Origin: Diplolepis rosae | Lineage: Eukaryota > Arthropoda > Insecta > Hymenoptera > Diplolepididae | Reading direction: 5' to 3' | Assembly (NCBI GenBank): GCA_030998225.1 | Contig: JAPYXD010000704.1 | Span: 10,354,001-10,418,000, forward strand | Length of the DNA: 64,000 nucleotides | In this document: positions 12,302 to 22,929 of the stretch, in pieces | Layout: the number at the start of each line of letters is the position of its first letter | How positions within the stretch are numbered: position 1 is the stretch's first letter | Notes under the pieces: generated by a model | Databases searched by the model: none | The model's input: the letters and a program-made list of their open reading frames with translations, nothing else | What the model was told of the DNA's origin: nothing | Made by a program: the position numbers and the translations under genes

Positions 12302-12470
12302 AACGGAAAAAATGAACTGATGATTTCAATAATTCCGTATACTTTTTTAGAACCTTTCATTGAAAAGTATACGAAATTATTGAAATCGTCAATGAATTTT
12401 TTTACAACTTCAGTTCTATCCAAAAGTCGATCACAGTCAAAGAAACTTTCGACAAATAACTTTTTCCGTG
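12302..12470. mobile_element. Short CACGGAAAAA-type MITE
   Basis: The left end AACGGAAAAAATGAACTG and right end CTTTTTCCGTG lie inside TA duplications (12300-12301 and 12471-12472). The left half contains a strong hairpin: GATTTCAATAATTCCGTATA (12321-12340) mirrored by TATACGAAATTATTGAAATC (12368-12387). It is non-coding, and its termini match the wider CAC(N)GARAAAA set in this window. Confidence 0.65.
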
Positions 12471-13247
12471 TAGAGTCAATTTTGAATGCTTTTTTTGTTA
12501 TTTATGAATTGCTCTAAGATCTTAAGAAACTTTTGAAAAGTTGAAAACAAGTATTCTTTTCACAGTTGTAACTGAAAAAGTTTTCCATATATTCCTATCC
12601 TCTTTACAAAAGGCACTTGAACCCTCTGGAAGTAGTAGAATTCTTCCATGTAGAATGGAATCCGCATTATGGAAATGAGTCGAAACGACATGAGTGCACC
12701 AATATTAATGTATTTTTTCATCGTATGTGTGTTCTACTCTTATAATATATTCCATAGTACAGAGATACGAATGCAATAACTAATTATTATAGTAGATAAA
12801 AGAAAGCGCATCACTAAACCGATTAACTCTCACACTCTTGTTCCATTCACAAATAAAGCTCACGACTATAACAAGACATTGAGTTTGTAAGAATTGCAAT
12901 ACTATTACTTTCTGACAAAGAAACTTTTATTTTCGATTTAATGAAGAAACATTTTCAAACTATCCTAGTTAAACTCTCATAAATGGTTATAATAAAAACT
13001 TATCAGATTCCATTTTTTGTTTTTGCGAAGATGTTCTAAACTTTTTTTCTTTTACTAATTTTGTTACATTGGAATCTATGCATTACAGGAATATTAAATA
13101 TTTCTCTACCTGTCTTTCTTTAGACTGTTAGCTATATCGACGATTCGCTTTTATGTCACTCTTTGTCCTTTCGTAAAACAGAACTCCAAAGTAATTTGCA
13201 AACGACTCAAGGCCTCGCTTTTCGAAAACATATTGCTCACAAACTTA
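12471..13247. other. No gene seen
   Basis: Apparently unique AT-rich DNA with no supported gene, RNA or repeat. Confidence 0.4.
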
Positions 13248-13331
13248 CACGGAGAAAAATAGTTCGAGACACTTTACTCAACTTTTGAAGAAAATTTGTA
13301 ATAATTTGTTAATATACATTTTGAAACTTTA

Positions 13332-13405
13332 CTCTCTAAATCTGACTCAGTAAAATTTTCACTGATTGAATCTGTGATTTGCTTTTTCACTGTTTTATCA
13401 GCGAA
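13332..13405 (+). repeat. CACTGATTC-family fragment
   Basis: CTCTCTAAATCTGACTCAGT followed by TTTTCACTGATTGAATC and TTTGCTTTTTCACTG is the left end of the family found complete at 45302-45573. It breaks off into unrelated DNA near 13405. Confidence 0.7.
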
Positions 13406-13637
13406 ATAGTATATTGTGTATCTAGGAGGTAAAGTAGGTCTTTTGGGGCGAGGACTGAATACATCGGTCGAGTCGCAAAATGACCAACCTCCGTGGTACA
13501 CACGATATTTTTTGCAAAATACGTCCTAAGAAGTATTTCGAGTGTCTGTAGAATGGTATTGAGAGTGTCCAATTACGACTCGGTGAAATAGTAACATGTT
13601 ATAACAATAATATTGATAAATATGGCACAAAAGGTTG

Positions 13638-13738
13638 CGGAAAGGGCTGTAGGGGGGAGGGGCCCAGGGGCATAGCCCCGGCGGGGGTGCAGGGGGCAAA
13701 GCCCCTGCCGGGGGGTTCGGAGGGCTGTGCCCCCCGAA
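13638..13738. repeat. GC-rich block with three nested hairpins
   Basis: This 100-bp segment is about 75% G+C in otherwise about 30% G+C surroundings. It contains GGGGCATAGCCCC, then GCAGGGGGCAAAGCCCCTGC, then GGGCTGTGCCCCCC, each a hairpin with a 3-base loop and a GGGGCnnnGCCCC core. It encodes nothing. The base composition is so unlike its neighbours that acquisition from elsewhere or part of a mobile element is likely. The family is unknown to me. Confidence 0.75.
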
Positions 13739-13743
13739 TTGTA

Positions 13744-13932
13744 TGAAACGAATTTGATTGAATTTAATAATGTATGGAAAAGTATAAACTTTGGTTAGAT
13801 TAATTAAATATTTTTCTGGAACGTAAAATGTTTTTTCTTCAAGTTTCAGTATTCAGTATTTCAAGAAACAAATTTGATTGAATTTAATAACGTATGGAAA
13901 AGTATAAGCGTTGGTTAGATTAATTAAGTATT
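13744..13932 (+). repeat. Direct duplication of about 69 bp, spaced 120 bp
   Basis: GAATTTAATAATGTATGGAA and its flanks (13744-13810) recur at 13864-13932, including the shared tail TTGGTTAGATTAATTAA. About five differences are visible. The first copy directly adjoins the GC-rich hairpin block. Confidence 0.75.
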
Positions 13933-14076
13933 AGCACTGAGCCCAGAACGTGCGAGATGGCTCCCTGGTGAGCAATGAAGGAGTTAGCTTAATCCCTGCT
14001 GTCGCCATCTTGCGGTCGGATCAAGTATTTGCTAGGGGGGAAATATAATCCATTTTTCGCAACTGTGCAGAGGGCG

Positions 14077-14127
14077 TAAGGAACAAAAGTAGGACATAAG
14101 GAACGAAAGTAGGACTTAAGGAAGAAA
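14077..14127 (+). repeat. Short 20-bp tandem repeat
   Basis: AAGGAACAAAAGTAGGACAT, AAGGAACGAAAGTAGGACTT and a partial third AAGGAAGAAA follow head to tail, giving about 2.5 copies. Confidence 0.7.
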
Positions 14128-14204
14128 ACAGATACAATATGAACATGCTGGTCGTAAATGGACAACTTTACAGCCGCTCTACAGGGGCTCGAAGTACTAC
14201 TTTA

Positions 14205-14385
14205 GTGCCTGTTTTGCAATAGTACATTGTGCAACTAGGGAAAATAAATGTTTTTTCCGTGTTGCACACGATTTTTTTTCTACTAGCGGGTCAGAAAGTG
14301 GATTTGTTTGCCCCGCACGGGGCAATAAAGTCCACTTTAAACGTAAAGATTTGATGAAAATTCCGAAAGTGATTTTTCGCATAAA
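14205..14385. repeat. GCGGGTCA/GCCCCGCACGGGGC repeat, copy 1
   Basis: The segment reads GTACATTGTGCAACTAGGGA, then TTCCGTGTTGCACACGAT, then CTACTAGCGGGTCAGAAAGT, then TTGCCCCGCACGGGGCAA, a perfect short palindrome core. The same ordered blocks recur two or more times in 39590-40330. A diverged relative of the ACTAGGG block starts near 13408. It is non-coding. Confidence 0.7.
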
Positions 14386-14624
14386 ACCAATACCTTCTCA
14401 AATGATGAAAATGTAAAAAATTGTCAATTTTTAAATTTCTTTTTTAAAGTATTTTAGTTGGAAGCAATTCTAAGTTTTTATCGATGGATTAAAAAAAAAG
14501 ACGTAAATAATAGAATTCTCCATCAAAGCAGCCCTTAGTTAGCGAAATTGTTTTATGTATTTTTTAGATTCAAAATAAATCACTGATTAGAGTTCCGATC
14601 AGAGCCAAAACGTTTGATTAATTC

Positions 14625-14893
14625 ATAAATCTGAATCAGTCAAAATCTACTAATTATCAGTGAAATTCGACTAATTCAAATAGCTAAAAAGAGGTTACTG
14701 TGAATCATTCAAATTTCACTGATTACTTCAGTGAAAATTAACTGCTTCAGCAGTGAAAAATGTTTTTCCACTGACGAATCAGTGAAAATTAACTGATTCA
14801 ACAGTGAAAAATATTTTTTCCACTTATGAATCAGTGAAAAGGCAAATCACCGATTCAATCAGTGAAAATTTGACTGATTCAGATTAAGAGAGT
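14625..14893 (-). mobile_element. CACTGATTC-family MITE, full copy
   Basis: This reverse-orientation copy ends AAATTTGACTGATTCAGATT then AAGAGAG near 14893. It carries seven or more ATCAGTGAAAA / TTTTCACTGAT motifs in alternating orientation, and the middle block AGCTAAAAAGAGGTTACTGT matches the other copies. It is non-coding. Confidence 0.75.
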
Positions 14894-15470
14894 ATGTAAA
14901 ACATTCGATATATGTATAACAAATCCTATCTATAAGTATGCAAAACATTGAGTTTTTATTAACCTTGAACCCTAAAGCTTACACGGAGAAAAATAGTTGA
15001 AGTAATTTTACTCAACTCTGTCGATTAAACTTGGGACATAAGGACATTTGAACATCTATTAAATCCTAGTCGGGTAAAATCAATTTGATATATACCTAAT
15101 TTACCCAAAGTGAATAACAATAAACGTTACATAGGGAATAGTAAGGAGTTGAGTAAAACGTTATCGACGACAGGGCACCAACATGCGTCAGTGGGTTAAC
15201 ATGAAATGTATAAGTATATCACCGACGCTTGAGGTGCTTCAAATCGTAGTTGGGTAAAATGATCATCGGGCGTATTATTTTAACTGGCAATGGTATGGTT
15301 CTCTCAAATAAAAAAAAATTCTTACCTAGAGCCTGCCAATAGTCATCCGGTATATACATAAACAACTTATAAATACATTCACACCATTACGGACGTAGCC
15401 AATCATATTTCAAATTACAAATACACTTAAACATATAACCTTACATATATAAACCTAATAACAACACTTA

Positions 15471-16228
15471 AAGGGTTTCCCAATAGGGGTGATATGATTT
15501 TGAATGTCCCTATCGGGCTCATTTGAACTGAAATTTTTGACGTCTGCTGTCAGTTGTGATCAGTAAGGTTTGCCATTTAATCATGAGTAGTTTCACGCTT
15601 CCACAACGTTTGGAAATTGTCCAATTATTTTATCAAAATTCGAGAAGTTTTGTCGGTGTTCAAAGAGCATATCGTGCAAAATATGGTCGTCATTCTGCTC
15701 CATCCGCGCTCTCAATTCGTCGAATAATCGATAAGTTGGAGAGTGAATTTACTCTATTGGATACTAAGCCTAAAAATCGTATGCGTACCGCACGTTCTAC
15801 ACAGAATATAGCCGCCGTACAGGCCAGTATCGAGGAAAACCGTGAATTGTCCGTGCCACGCCGATCTCAGGAATTGGGCCTGTCCAGGATGACTAACTGG
15901 CGTATTTTGCGATTGGATCTTGGCCTGCATCCCTATAAGATGATTCTGGCCCAAGAACTGAAGCCTAATGACCATCGTTTGCGTCGGGAGTTCGCGGATT
16001 GGGCTCTGGAATCAATTGAAAATGATCCCAATTTTCATCAAAAAATCATCTTTTCTGATGAGGCGCATTTTTGGCTCAAGTCTCGGGGGACATTTGGCCG
16101 ATATATTCTTTAAATCATAAATGGCATAGAATATCCAATATAATAAAAAAGATTTCGATCAATTCCGAATGAATATTCAGTGTTTTTTTTTCAATTTCAA
16201 AACATATCACCCTTATTGGGAAACCCTT
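15471..16228 (+). mobile_element. Internally deleted Tc1/mariner-type transposon
   Basis: The left TIR AAGGGTTTCCCAATAGGGGT is mirrored by ACCCTTATTGGGAAACCCTT at 16209-16228, giving a TIR of about 26 bp with one mismatch. TA lies outside both ends (15469-15470 and 16229-16230). The element is 758 bp and encodes only the N-terminal half of its transposase, so about half of the gene has been deleted. It is nested inside 14982-17199. Confidence 0.92.
15583..16113 (+). CDS. Truncated Tc1/mariner-type transposase
   Basis: This open frame of 176 codons has ATG at 15583; a GTG 27 nt upstream is in frame, but the ATG matches the usual MSSF-type start. Residues 1-60 form a helix-turn-helix region (YQNSRSFVGVQRAYRAKYGR) typical of insect transposases annotated with DUF4817. 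A second DNA-binding region follows, containing NIAAVQASIEENRELSVPRR and SRMTNWRILRLDLGLHPYK. Near the end is the first catalytic motif, IIFSDEAHFWL, whose D is the first acid of the D,D,D/E triad. The protein then stops, and the second and third acids are absent because of an internal deletion. The frame has no internal stop, so loss is recent or the N-terminal domain is preserved. It could bind the TIRs but not catalyse transposition. Confidence 0.85.
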   Translation: MSSFTLPQRLEIVQLFYQNSRSFVGVQRAYRAKYGRHSAPSALSIRRIIDKLESEFTLLDTKPKNRMRTARSTQNIAAVQASIEENRELSVPRRSQELGLSRMTNWRILRLDLGLHPYKMILAQELKPNDHRLRREFADWALESIENDPNFHQKIIFSDEAHFWLKSRGTFGRYIL

Positions 16229-18015
16229 TATATATAGTACGATACGCTTTCGTCGAATCACGCACACGCTCGCTTACAATGCTGAGATATAAAATTTGGA
16301 ACTTTCTTATATAGTGACTGCATGAGTTATTCAGAGCTTGTGAGAGTAAGTGCCGTCAATACAATTTTTTAGCCTTACTGAAGTAAAAATAAATCAACTT
16401 TTTTCATAAATGATTAATAAAATATTTTTAAAAATTAATATAATTACACAATTATTATAACTATGATTATTGATATATATAATATAATTATTAAATTACA
16501 TTTAGTGTACATTTTTATTATAACAACGGATGAAGTTTAGTGAAACTAAGTTTTCAAATGTACATTAAAAAATTGCATTATTATTAAGAAGTATCTTGTA
16601 GAAAAACATTTAAAAGAAGGTTCTTTTATTTTCTGTGTTTTATATTTTCAAAATATGGATTTTACATTTGCGAATTCCAAATTATTATTCTGCCTGAGTA
16701 ATTTATGTGATATTTCATATTTTATGTAATACACTTATCGATTTTGTTTTGTTTAAATTTTCATAAGATCAATTTAATTTTAAGAATTTAAGTTTTTGAA
16801 ATTAAAATTTTTTTATGTGTGCCCAAGGCGCAGATTACTTTCATTCGTTCCTGTGTGAATAGATGTAGCTGTTGGAATAAATTTTGCGATTCACGGTTTA
16901 CTCAACTCTCGATTGAAGCGTAGAGTAGAATGAACGAAAAGCTCTACTATTTTTGTGATTTAATAAAAGATTGGTTTTTTATAGTTATACTACGAGTAAT
17001 AATATATATATTTAAAAAATTTTAATGCACGCTTTCATACTTCACCCTACACTTCTGAATTTTACTCAACTTTGATTCATTTTCGAACATTTAATATATC
17101 ACAAATAAATACAGTGATACTAAATAACTTCTAACTTGTCCTTATGTCCCAAATTTGATCGGAAGTTGAGTAAAATTACTTTAACTATTTTTCTCCGTGT
17201 ACTATCAACATCAACATATATCTTCAATATTAAATAATCTCCAACTAGTCCATATATCTCAACTTTGCTAAAAGTTGAGTGAAATTTCTTGAACTATTTT
17301 TCTTTAACTATTTTTCTTTGTGTATTAACATTTTTTTTGAAAAACTACCTCATTAAAGTACTTTTAAATGAACATTAGGTCGTATATCATTGGTAACGTC
17401 AGACCTCACCACACGGCCCTAATAGAAAAAATAATTTGGTCGATTCGGCCAGGAAAATTAGATGTGAATAAAAATACATGTACGCTTTGTGTTTCCGGTA
17501 GACGGATCGTTCACATATTTTGAGTTGACTAAAAAATGTTCTTATATCAACCAAAACTATTACCCGTTCAAGTCAAAGTTGTTCAAACAAATTCTTTGGT
17601 TAATCTAACCAAATATTTTTCTGTTTGTTTCCTTCAACTTTCATTAATTAGTTTGTCATTATTTGTTTTTCTTTTAGGATAAAAATATTTAAAAACATGA
17701 ATATAACTTTACAAAGTAAAAAAGAATGTTGCTTCTAGTTGTGAAAGCTTTACAAACGTATCACACTTTTTATGCGACATGGTCGACAAAGATAAAATGG
17801 ATAAGAAGACTTATCTGAACCGTCATATTAAATAGAGTGACTCCTACTTTGTAACTATGTCGTCTCCCTGATGCTCTACAATTTATATTATATTTTTAAA
17901 TTGATTATTATTGAGCTGTAGTTCAAAAAATGTCTTTCTGTTCCTCTTCAAGAATTTTTTCATCATTTTAAACATCATCAGATTTATTTATAGCCGTTTT
18001 TAAGTAAAGTACTTA

Positions 18016-18275
18016 CTCTCTAAATCTGAATCAGTCAAATTTTCACTGATTGAATCAGTGGTTTGCTTTTTCACTGGTTCACCAGCGAAGAAGATATATT
18101 TCATTGTTAAATCAGTTAATTTTCACTGATTCGTCAGTGAAAATATATTTTTCACTGTTGAATCAGTTAATTTTCACTGAAGTAATCACTGAAATTTGAC
18201 TAATTCACATTTACCTCTTTTTAGCTATTTGAATCAGTCAAATTTCACTGATAATCAGTAGATTTTAACTGATTA
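18016..18275 (+). mobile_element. CACTGATTC-family MITE, 3'-truncated
   Basis: CTCTCTAAATCTGAATCAGT at the left is followed by alternating TTTTCACTGATT / AATCAGTGAAAA motifs and the conserved ACCTCTTTTTAGCTATTTGA. The right terminus stops at AACTGATTA without the AGAGAG end. Confidence 0.75.
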
Positions 18276-18786
18276 TTTAAAAAAATTATATTTTACTTAG
18301 CGAATGTTCAAGTGTTTTTTTTTCTTGTTTGCAAATTACGTAAGAAAGGGAAGGGTTCTGTTGGTTTGATAGCAGACATCTTGAAGTGTATGCTACATTC
18401 TCATTTCGCATTGTTCATTTTTATTACTTGAGACAATAAAACTGTTATATGTTCTTATCGAATCTTTTAAGATCGATTTGAGTCCTTCGAAGCAGGACTT
18501 TCAAACTCGGGATTCTTTTTCCATCTAGATTTGTAGAAAGACCTTGAGTATTAGTGCCATGTACTGTCCCTCGCATGTAAATCTTGTCTAGTTGGGCGGT
18601 GTTTCCATTGTAGCGTATCGGGGTTCATGCGGGCTCATGGTTCTCCATGTTAGAGCTTGATTAATGGTCTTCCTAATGAATCCTCGTCTGCAGAGAATAC
18701 TGCCTTCATAGGTTCTTCCTTATAATTAGATTACTGGAGTGATAGCTCAAGTAAAAATACATCTTTTCTTGATTGATTCCACATTA
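18276..18786. other. No clear gene; possible decayed coding stretch on minus strand
   Basis: 18450-18640 has a higher G+C than its surroundings and about 60 codons open on the minus strand, interrupted upstream by a stop. I do not recognise the translation. It could be a decayed retroelement fragment. Confidence 0.25.
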
Positions 18787-19247
18787 CACGGAGAAAAATT
18801 GTTCGAGAAACTTTACTCAACTTTTACACAGAAAAGAATAGTTGAATAAAGTTTATAGAACTGTTTAAGAGTAAAGGATAGAGGCATTTACGGAACAGAA
18901 ATTTTCAGAATAAAATGTGGAACTTTCAATAATTTTTCCTCAATGTTCCGCATTTTATTTTGAAAAGTTTTGTAAATTTTACAAAACTCTGTTCCGTAAA
19001 TGCCTCTATCCTCAACTCTTGAACAGTTCTATAAATTTTATTGAACTATTCTTTTCCGTGTAGCAAATTTGGGATATATGGACTAGTTGGAGATTATTTA
19101 ATGTAATTGTAATAATTTGTCACGTACCAAATGTTGAAGAATGCTTTACAGTTGGGTAAACTCTAAAAATTTCAAGTAAAGTTTCAAATTGTACAATAAC
19201 AAATTATTACAATAATATTAAATAATCTCAAACTGGTTCATATATAG
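18787..19247 (+). mobile_element. CACGGAGAAAAATTG MITE, right end lost
   Basis: It starts CACGGAGAAAAATTGTTCGA after TA and continues ACTTTACTCAACTTTTA, GCAAATTTGGGATATATGG and CTAGTTGGAGATTATTTAAT. The right arm mirrors the inner part (AAATAATCTCAAACTGGTTC) but stops before the terminus. It is interrupted by the 234-bp MITE at 18827-19060; removing that restores the sequence seen in mirror form at 17245-17285. Confidence 0.8.
18827..19060. mobile_element. 234-bp palindromic MITE
   Basis: CACAGAAAAGAATAGTTGAA at the left mirrors TTGAACTATTCTTTTCCGTG at the right. The arms stay complementary through TTTATAGAACTGTT, GGATAGAGGCATTTACGGAA and into the centre, so nearly the whole element is one hairpin. 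TA flanks both sides (18825-18826 and 19061-19062). The uninterrupted target is visible in the sister arm near 17265. Confidence 0.92.
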
Positions 19248-20037
19248 AAGCCAGAAAGTATCACTCTTTAAACTTTTATCTCGTCTTTGATAAGCAACAC
19301 ATTAAAATAAATAAGTGATTGGGACATTTAAACCACATGCTACAAATTCTAAAGCATTTTAATTCAAATTAACGGTATGCTTTTGGCAGAAATGCTATAG
19401 ATTCAATAGCATTTTTTTCTCAGTGTATAAAGGACTTTTGAAAAATATCATATTTTTTTATAAGAATGTGATTCCGTCTCGTTCAAAAGGTTTTTTTGGA
19501 AAATTAATTTCAAAATTTGATTACTGTGACATATTTATAGATACAGAAGATATAGAATAAATATCACTTCATTAATATAAAAAAAAAAGTTAAATATTAT
19601 TTGGAAAAATTTATAATGTAATTCATATGAATTTCTTACTAAATTAATAACCCACAGGGTTTAATAATTCTATACTTATTTGCCATTCAAATTCGGACTA
19701 TGTCATAATGTTTTAAGAAAAACATAATAATAGTTCAATTTGGTTGAAATAAAGTACATTAAATGCAGTTAAGTAGAGAAATGATCACATGAAAACTAAA
19801 TAGAAACATTTTATAGTATAATCAAAAAGTAAGAAAACTGCCAAAAAAGTTTTTAAAAAATGTTTATAATTTAAAAAAGTATTATTTATTGCAATATATT
19901 TTATTAATAACGTCACACGCGTTACAGTGGAATCACCTATTTATTTCTTATCTAAAATGATAAAAATTCATTATATAAACGTAATGAGGACATTTCTGTT
20001 AAACTTGTATTTAATTTATTAAAAATTGTATTAAATA
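19248..20037. other. No gene seen
   Basis: AT-rich DNA. GCATTTTTTTCTCAGTGTA at about 19407-19426 looks like the terminus of another MITE, but its partner end was not found. Confidence 0.35.
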
Positions 20038-21240
20038 TTGGGTTGTTCCAGAAGTAATTGCCGATTTTTTAATACAAATTAAACACATTTTTTTAAATAC
20101 AAGTAATGAACTTTAATCAACGATATATTTTCCATTTTGTTGAATGACCTTCTGCCATCTTTCTAGTAACTTCATGATTCCACATTCATAGAACTTCTGG
20201 TCTTTATCGGCAAAAAACTGAACCAAGTGCGATTTTACAGCTTCATCATCACTGAACGTTTTACCATTCAAGGAGTTCCGCAAAGATCGAAATAGATAGT
20301 AATCTGATAATGCAAGGTCAGGACTATATGGTGGGTGTAGCATCACTTCCCAACCAAGCCTTAATCATTTTTGGCGAGTGGCTAAAGATGTGTGTAATGT
20401 AGCGTTGTCATGGTGAAAAATTATACCTTTACGATTGACCAATTCTGTACGTTTTTCTTTGACCGCTGCGTTCAATTTGTTCAGCCGACGACAGTAAACA
20501 TCCGAATAAATCGTTTGATTCATTAGAATCAGCTCAAAAAATACCACAAACAGACAGCATAATCTTTTTTTAATGCAATTCAGCTTTCAATGTTGTTGTG
20601 GTAGTTCATCACGTTTGGACCATGATCGTTTTCAAACGACGTTATTTTAAACAATCCATTTTTCATCACCGGTGATAATTCGTTTAAAAAAAGAATCAAA
20701 TTCATTGCGTTTAAGGTGCAAATCACAAGGGTTGATGCGTTTTGTTAAATGAATTTCTTTCAATTCATGTGGAATCCAAATATCAAGTTTTTTAACGAGT
20801 CCAAGACGTTGTATATGACGGTCGATTGTTGATTTTGGTATTTGTAACATCTCTTCAATCTCTCGCACAGTTACATGACGATTCGATTCAATTATGGCTT
20901 TGATTTGGTCATCATCAACTTTATTTGGCCGACCTGAACGTTGCTCATCTTTGAATGAAAAATCCCCAGAACGGAATTTATCAAACCAATTTCGATACTA
21001 TCTGTTTTTTAAGGCTTCCTCACCATGCACATCACGTAACTTTTTAGCAGCCTGTGCTGCGTTCTTTCCTTTACGGAAATAAAAAAGCAAAATATGACGA
21101 AAATGCTCGTTTTTACACTCCATCTTGAAGTTGATGCCAAACTAACAACTGTAAACGAAATTACGCGCAATTGGTTCGTAAAGTAAGCTAGGAATGACAG
21201 CTAACAAATGCCAATGGGAAAAAATCATGCCATTGAAACA
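20038..21240 (-). mobile_element. Mariner element (irritans-like), decayed copy 1
   Basis: The 3' TIR TTGGGTTGTTCCAGAAGTAA starts at 20038 directly after TA, and the transposase remnant reads on the minus strand up to 21123. The expected mirror-image 5' TIR is missing near 21240, where instead the TIR of a second copy begins in the same orientation. The 5' end is therefore truncated or rearranged. Confidence 0.88.
20113..21123 (-). pseudogene. Mariner transposase pseudogene
   Basis: The reading starts at the ATG whose complement ends at 21123 and spans about the full family length (some 337 codons). The N-terminal half has the helix-turn-helix pair with FYFRKGKNAAQAAKKL, KFRSGDFSFKDEQRSGRPNK and TVREIEEMLQIPKSTIDRHI. 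The linker PHELKEIHLTKR, equivalent to the mariner WVPHEL motif, follows. The three catalytic acids are all still visible: ITGDEKWI, FHHDNAT and SPDLALSDYYLF (D,D34D). The gene is dead: stops follow KNR, EKWIV and several other points (about 20620-20650 and 20370). The closest relatives by pattern are the SETMAR-like insect mariners. Confidence 0.9.
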
Positions 21241-21251
21241 AGCCATTCATA

Positions 21252-22809
21252 TTGGGTTGTCCCAGAAGTAATTGCCGATTTCGTATATAGATGTCTTTGA
21301 CCATCTTCTTGAATGGCTTCTTTCAATGTTATGATTTTTTCCGTAAACAATACAATACATGTAATACAATATTGTTTAGAATAACGTTGTTCGAAAACGG
21401 CCATGGTACAAGCATGCTGAACCACCACAAACAACATCGAAAGCTGAATTGCATCAAAAAAAGATTATGATGTCTGTTTGGTGGGATTGGAAATGTAGGG
21501 TATTGTTTGAGCCGCTTTCAAGGACCCAAGCGATTAATTCAGATGTTTACTGTCGTCAGCTGAACAAATTTTTCACCATGACAACGCTACACCACACACA
21601 TCTTTAGCCACCTGCCAAAAATTATTAAGGGTTGGTTGGGAAGTGATGTTACATCCACCATATAGCTCTGACCTTGCATTATTATATTACACTCGAGATT
21701 CCCTATAACGAGAAGCTCGAGCATCGGAGACCTCTCTGCATCGAGCGCGAGAGGGATCCCCTCCATATCCTACTTGTTGCTATGCGCTGTTATGCGCATT
21801 ATATGATGCGTGCAGTCAGTCTGTCAGTGATGCCATGTGAATAATTGTATGTACATATTAAAAAAGTGTATAAAAAAGATTTTTGCGAGTATTAAACATG
21901 GAATTGACTTATTTGACGGTAAGTACTCAAAATACTAAAAATATAATAATATAATAATAAAAATATCTATGCTTATCAGGTGTAATTTTGAATATTTCCA
22001 GAAAAAAAGAAAAGTCTTGATGATAAATGTAATAATCAGTAATATAAATGTTGAAATGTTGGTTTTCATTTATAAAAAATGCGTTTCGAAACATAGTATT
22101 ACACATGTAGTATTAATCACAATAATAAACTGCGCAAAATTATACATACTGATTAATTGTAATTATATAAAATTTTCATACATATTGTTTAAAAAGTGAG
22201 AATTTTACTTATCTACAGTAATGTGTGAAATATCAAAATTCCTAAAAAAAACTTATGCAATTTTAATGTTCGATAACCGACTTTACTCCAAAATATTGAA
22301 AACTCCAGATTGGAAAAATTAAATTTTTCATTTCAAATACTGTAAAATTACACAATTAAGTAATTTTTCAATAATTGACCAATTATTTTCACATTAATTT
22401 ATGATAAAAGCCATCAAACTCATTGATTACTGTTTCAAATTCGAGCGCGCTTCATTCCGTAGTAGTGGGGGAAGAGGGGTCGATCATCTGCTCGTTATGG
22501 GGAACCGTGACGCGCTCGTAAAAGGGAGGCCTTGTTACAGGGAATATCGAGTGTACTATTTATTTCAATCTTTGCAGAACTTCTTGGATGGTAAAACTTT
22601 TAATTATGATGTAAAATCGCACTTGGTTCAGTTTTGCCGATAAAGACCAAAAGTTCTATAAGTGTGAAATCATGAAGTTACTAGAAAGATGGCAAAAGGT
22701 CATTCAACAAAATGGAAAATATATCGTTGATTAAAGTTTATTCCTTGTATTTGAAAAAATGTGTTTAATTTGTATAAAAAAGTCGGCAATTACTTCTGGG
22801 ACAACCTAA
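21252..22809 (+). mobile_element. Mariner element, copy 2, with a MITE inside
   Basis: Both TIRs are present: TTGGGTTGTCCCAGAAGTAA at 21252 and TTACTTCTGGGACAACCTAA ending 22809, each with TA outside. It runs on the plus strand, opposite to copy 1. An internal deletion removed the DNA-binding domain and first catalytic motif. From about 21420 it matches copy 1 again, including FHHDNAT and HPPYSSDLAL. The frame is split at 21690-22553 by a CACTCGAG MITE, then resumes with FQSLQNFLDGKTF and the normal C-terminus. Confidence 0.9.
21690..22553 (+). mobile_element. CACTCGAG MITE inside mariner copy 2
   Basis: This 864-bp element is flanked by TA (21688-21689 and 22554-22555). Removing it and one TA restores the mariner reading frame through the Tyr-Tyr-Leu-Phe stretch, as seen uninterrupted in copy 1 at about 20280-20300. 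This shows both the exact ends and the 2-bp duplication. The interior matches 7967-8844. Confidence 0.95.
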
Positions 22810-22929
22810 TATAAGTCATATTATGCCACTGGATTAAGAAGAAAAAAAGACAATTTTTTCATGTTAAGGCCGCTATATAGAAAAAATGAAAAAACAGATT
22901 CCAGTTTCGGAATGAACATACACTACCTG

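Larger units (their letters stand above)
14982..17199. mobile_element. Element with about 65-bp CACGGAGAAAAATAG TIRs
   Basis: The left end starts CACGGAGAAAAATAGTTGAA and the right end is the mirror TTTAACTATTTTTCTCCGTG. Both continue inward for about 65 bp to GGGACATAAGGACA (left) and TGTCCTTATGTCCC (right). TA flanks both ends (14980-14981 and 17200-17201). The element is 2.2 kb and carries a different transposon at 15471-16228. No transposase of its own was recognised. Confidence 0.85.
13248..17322. mobile_element. Outer CACGGAGAAAAATAG element containing other insertions
   Basis: The left terminus CACGGAGAAAAATAGTTCGA (13248, TA at 13246-13247) continues into ACTTTACTCAACTTTTG. The right end CTATTTTTCTTTGTG (ending 17322, TA at 17323-17324) is preceded by the mirrored CTAAAAGTTGAGTGAAAT and by TCCAACTAGTCCATATAT. 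The same right-arm sequence occurs in the element at 18787-19247. Most of the interior is later insertion: a CACTGATTC fragment, a GC-rich block, a GCGGGTCA repeat, and a complete sister element at 14982-17199. The pairing of these two ends is an inference from arm identity. Confidence 0.6.
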
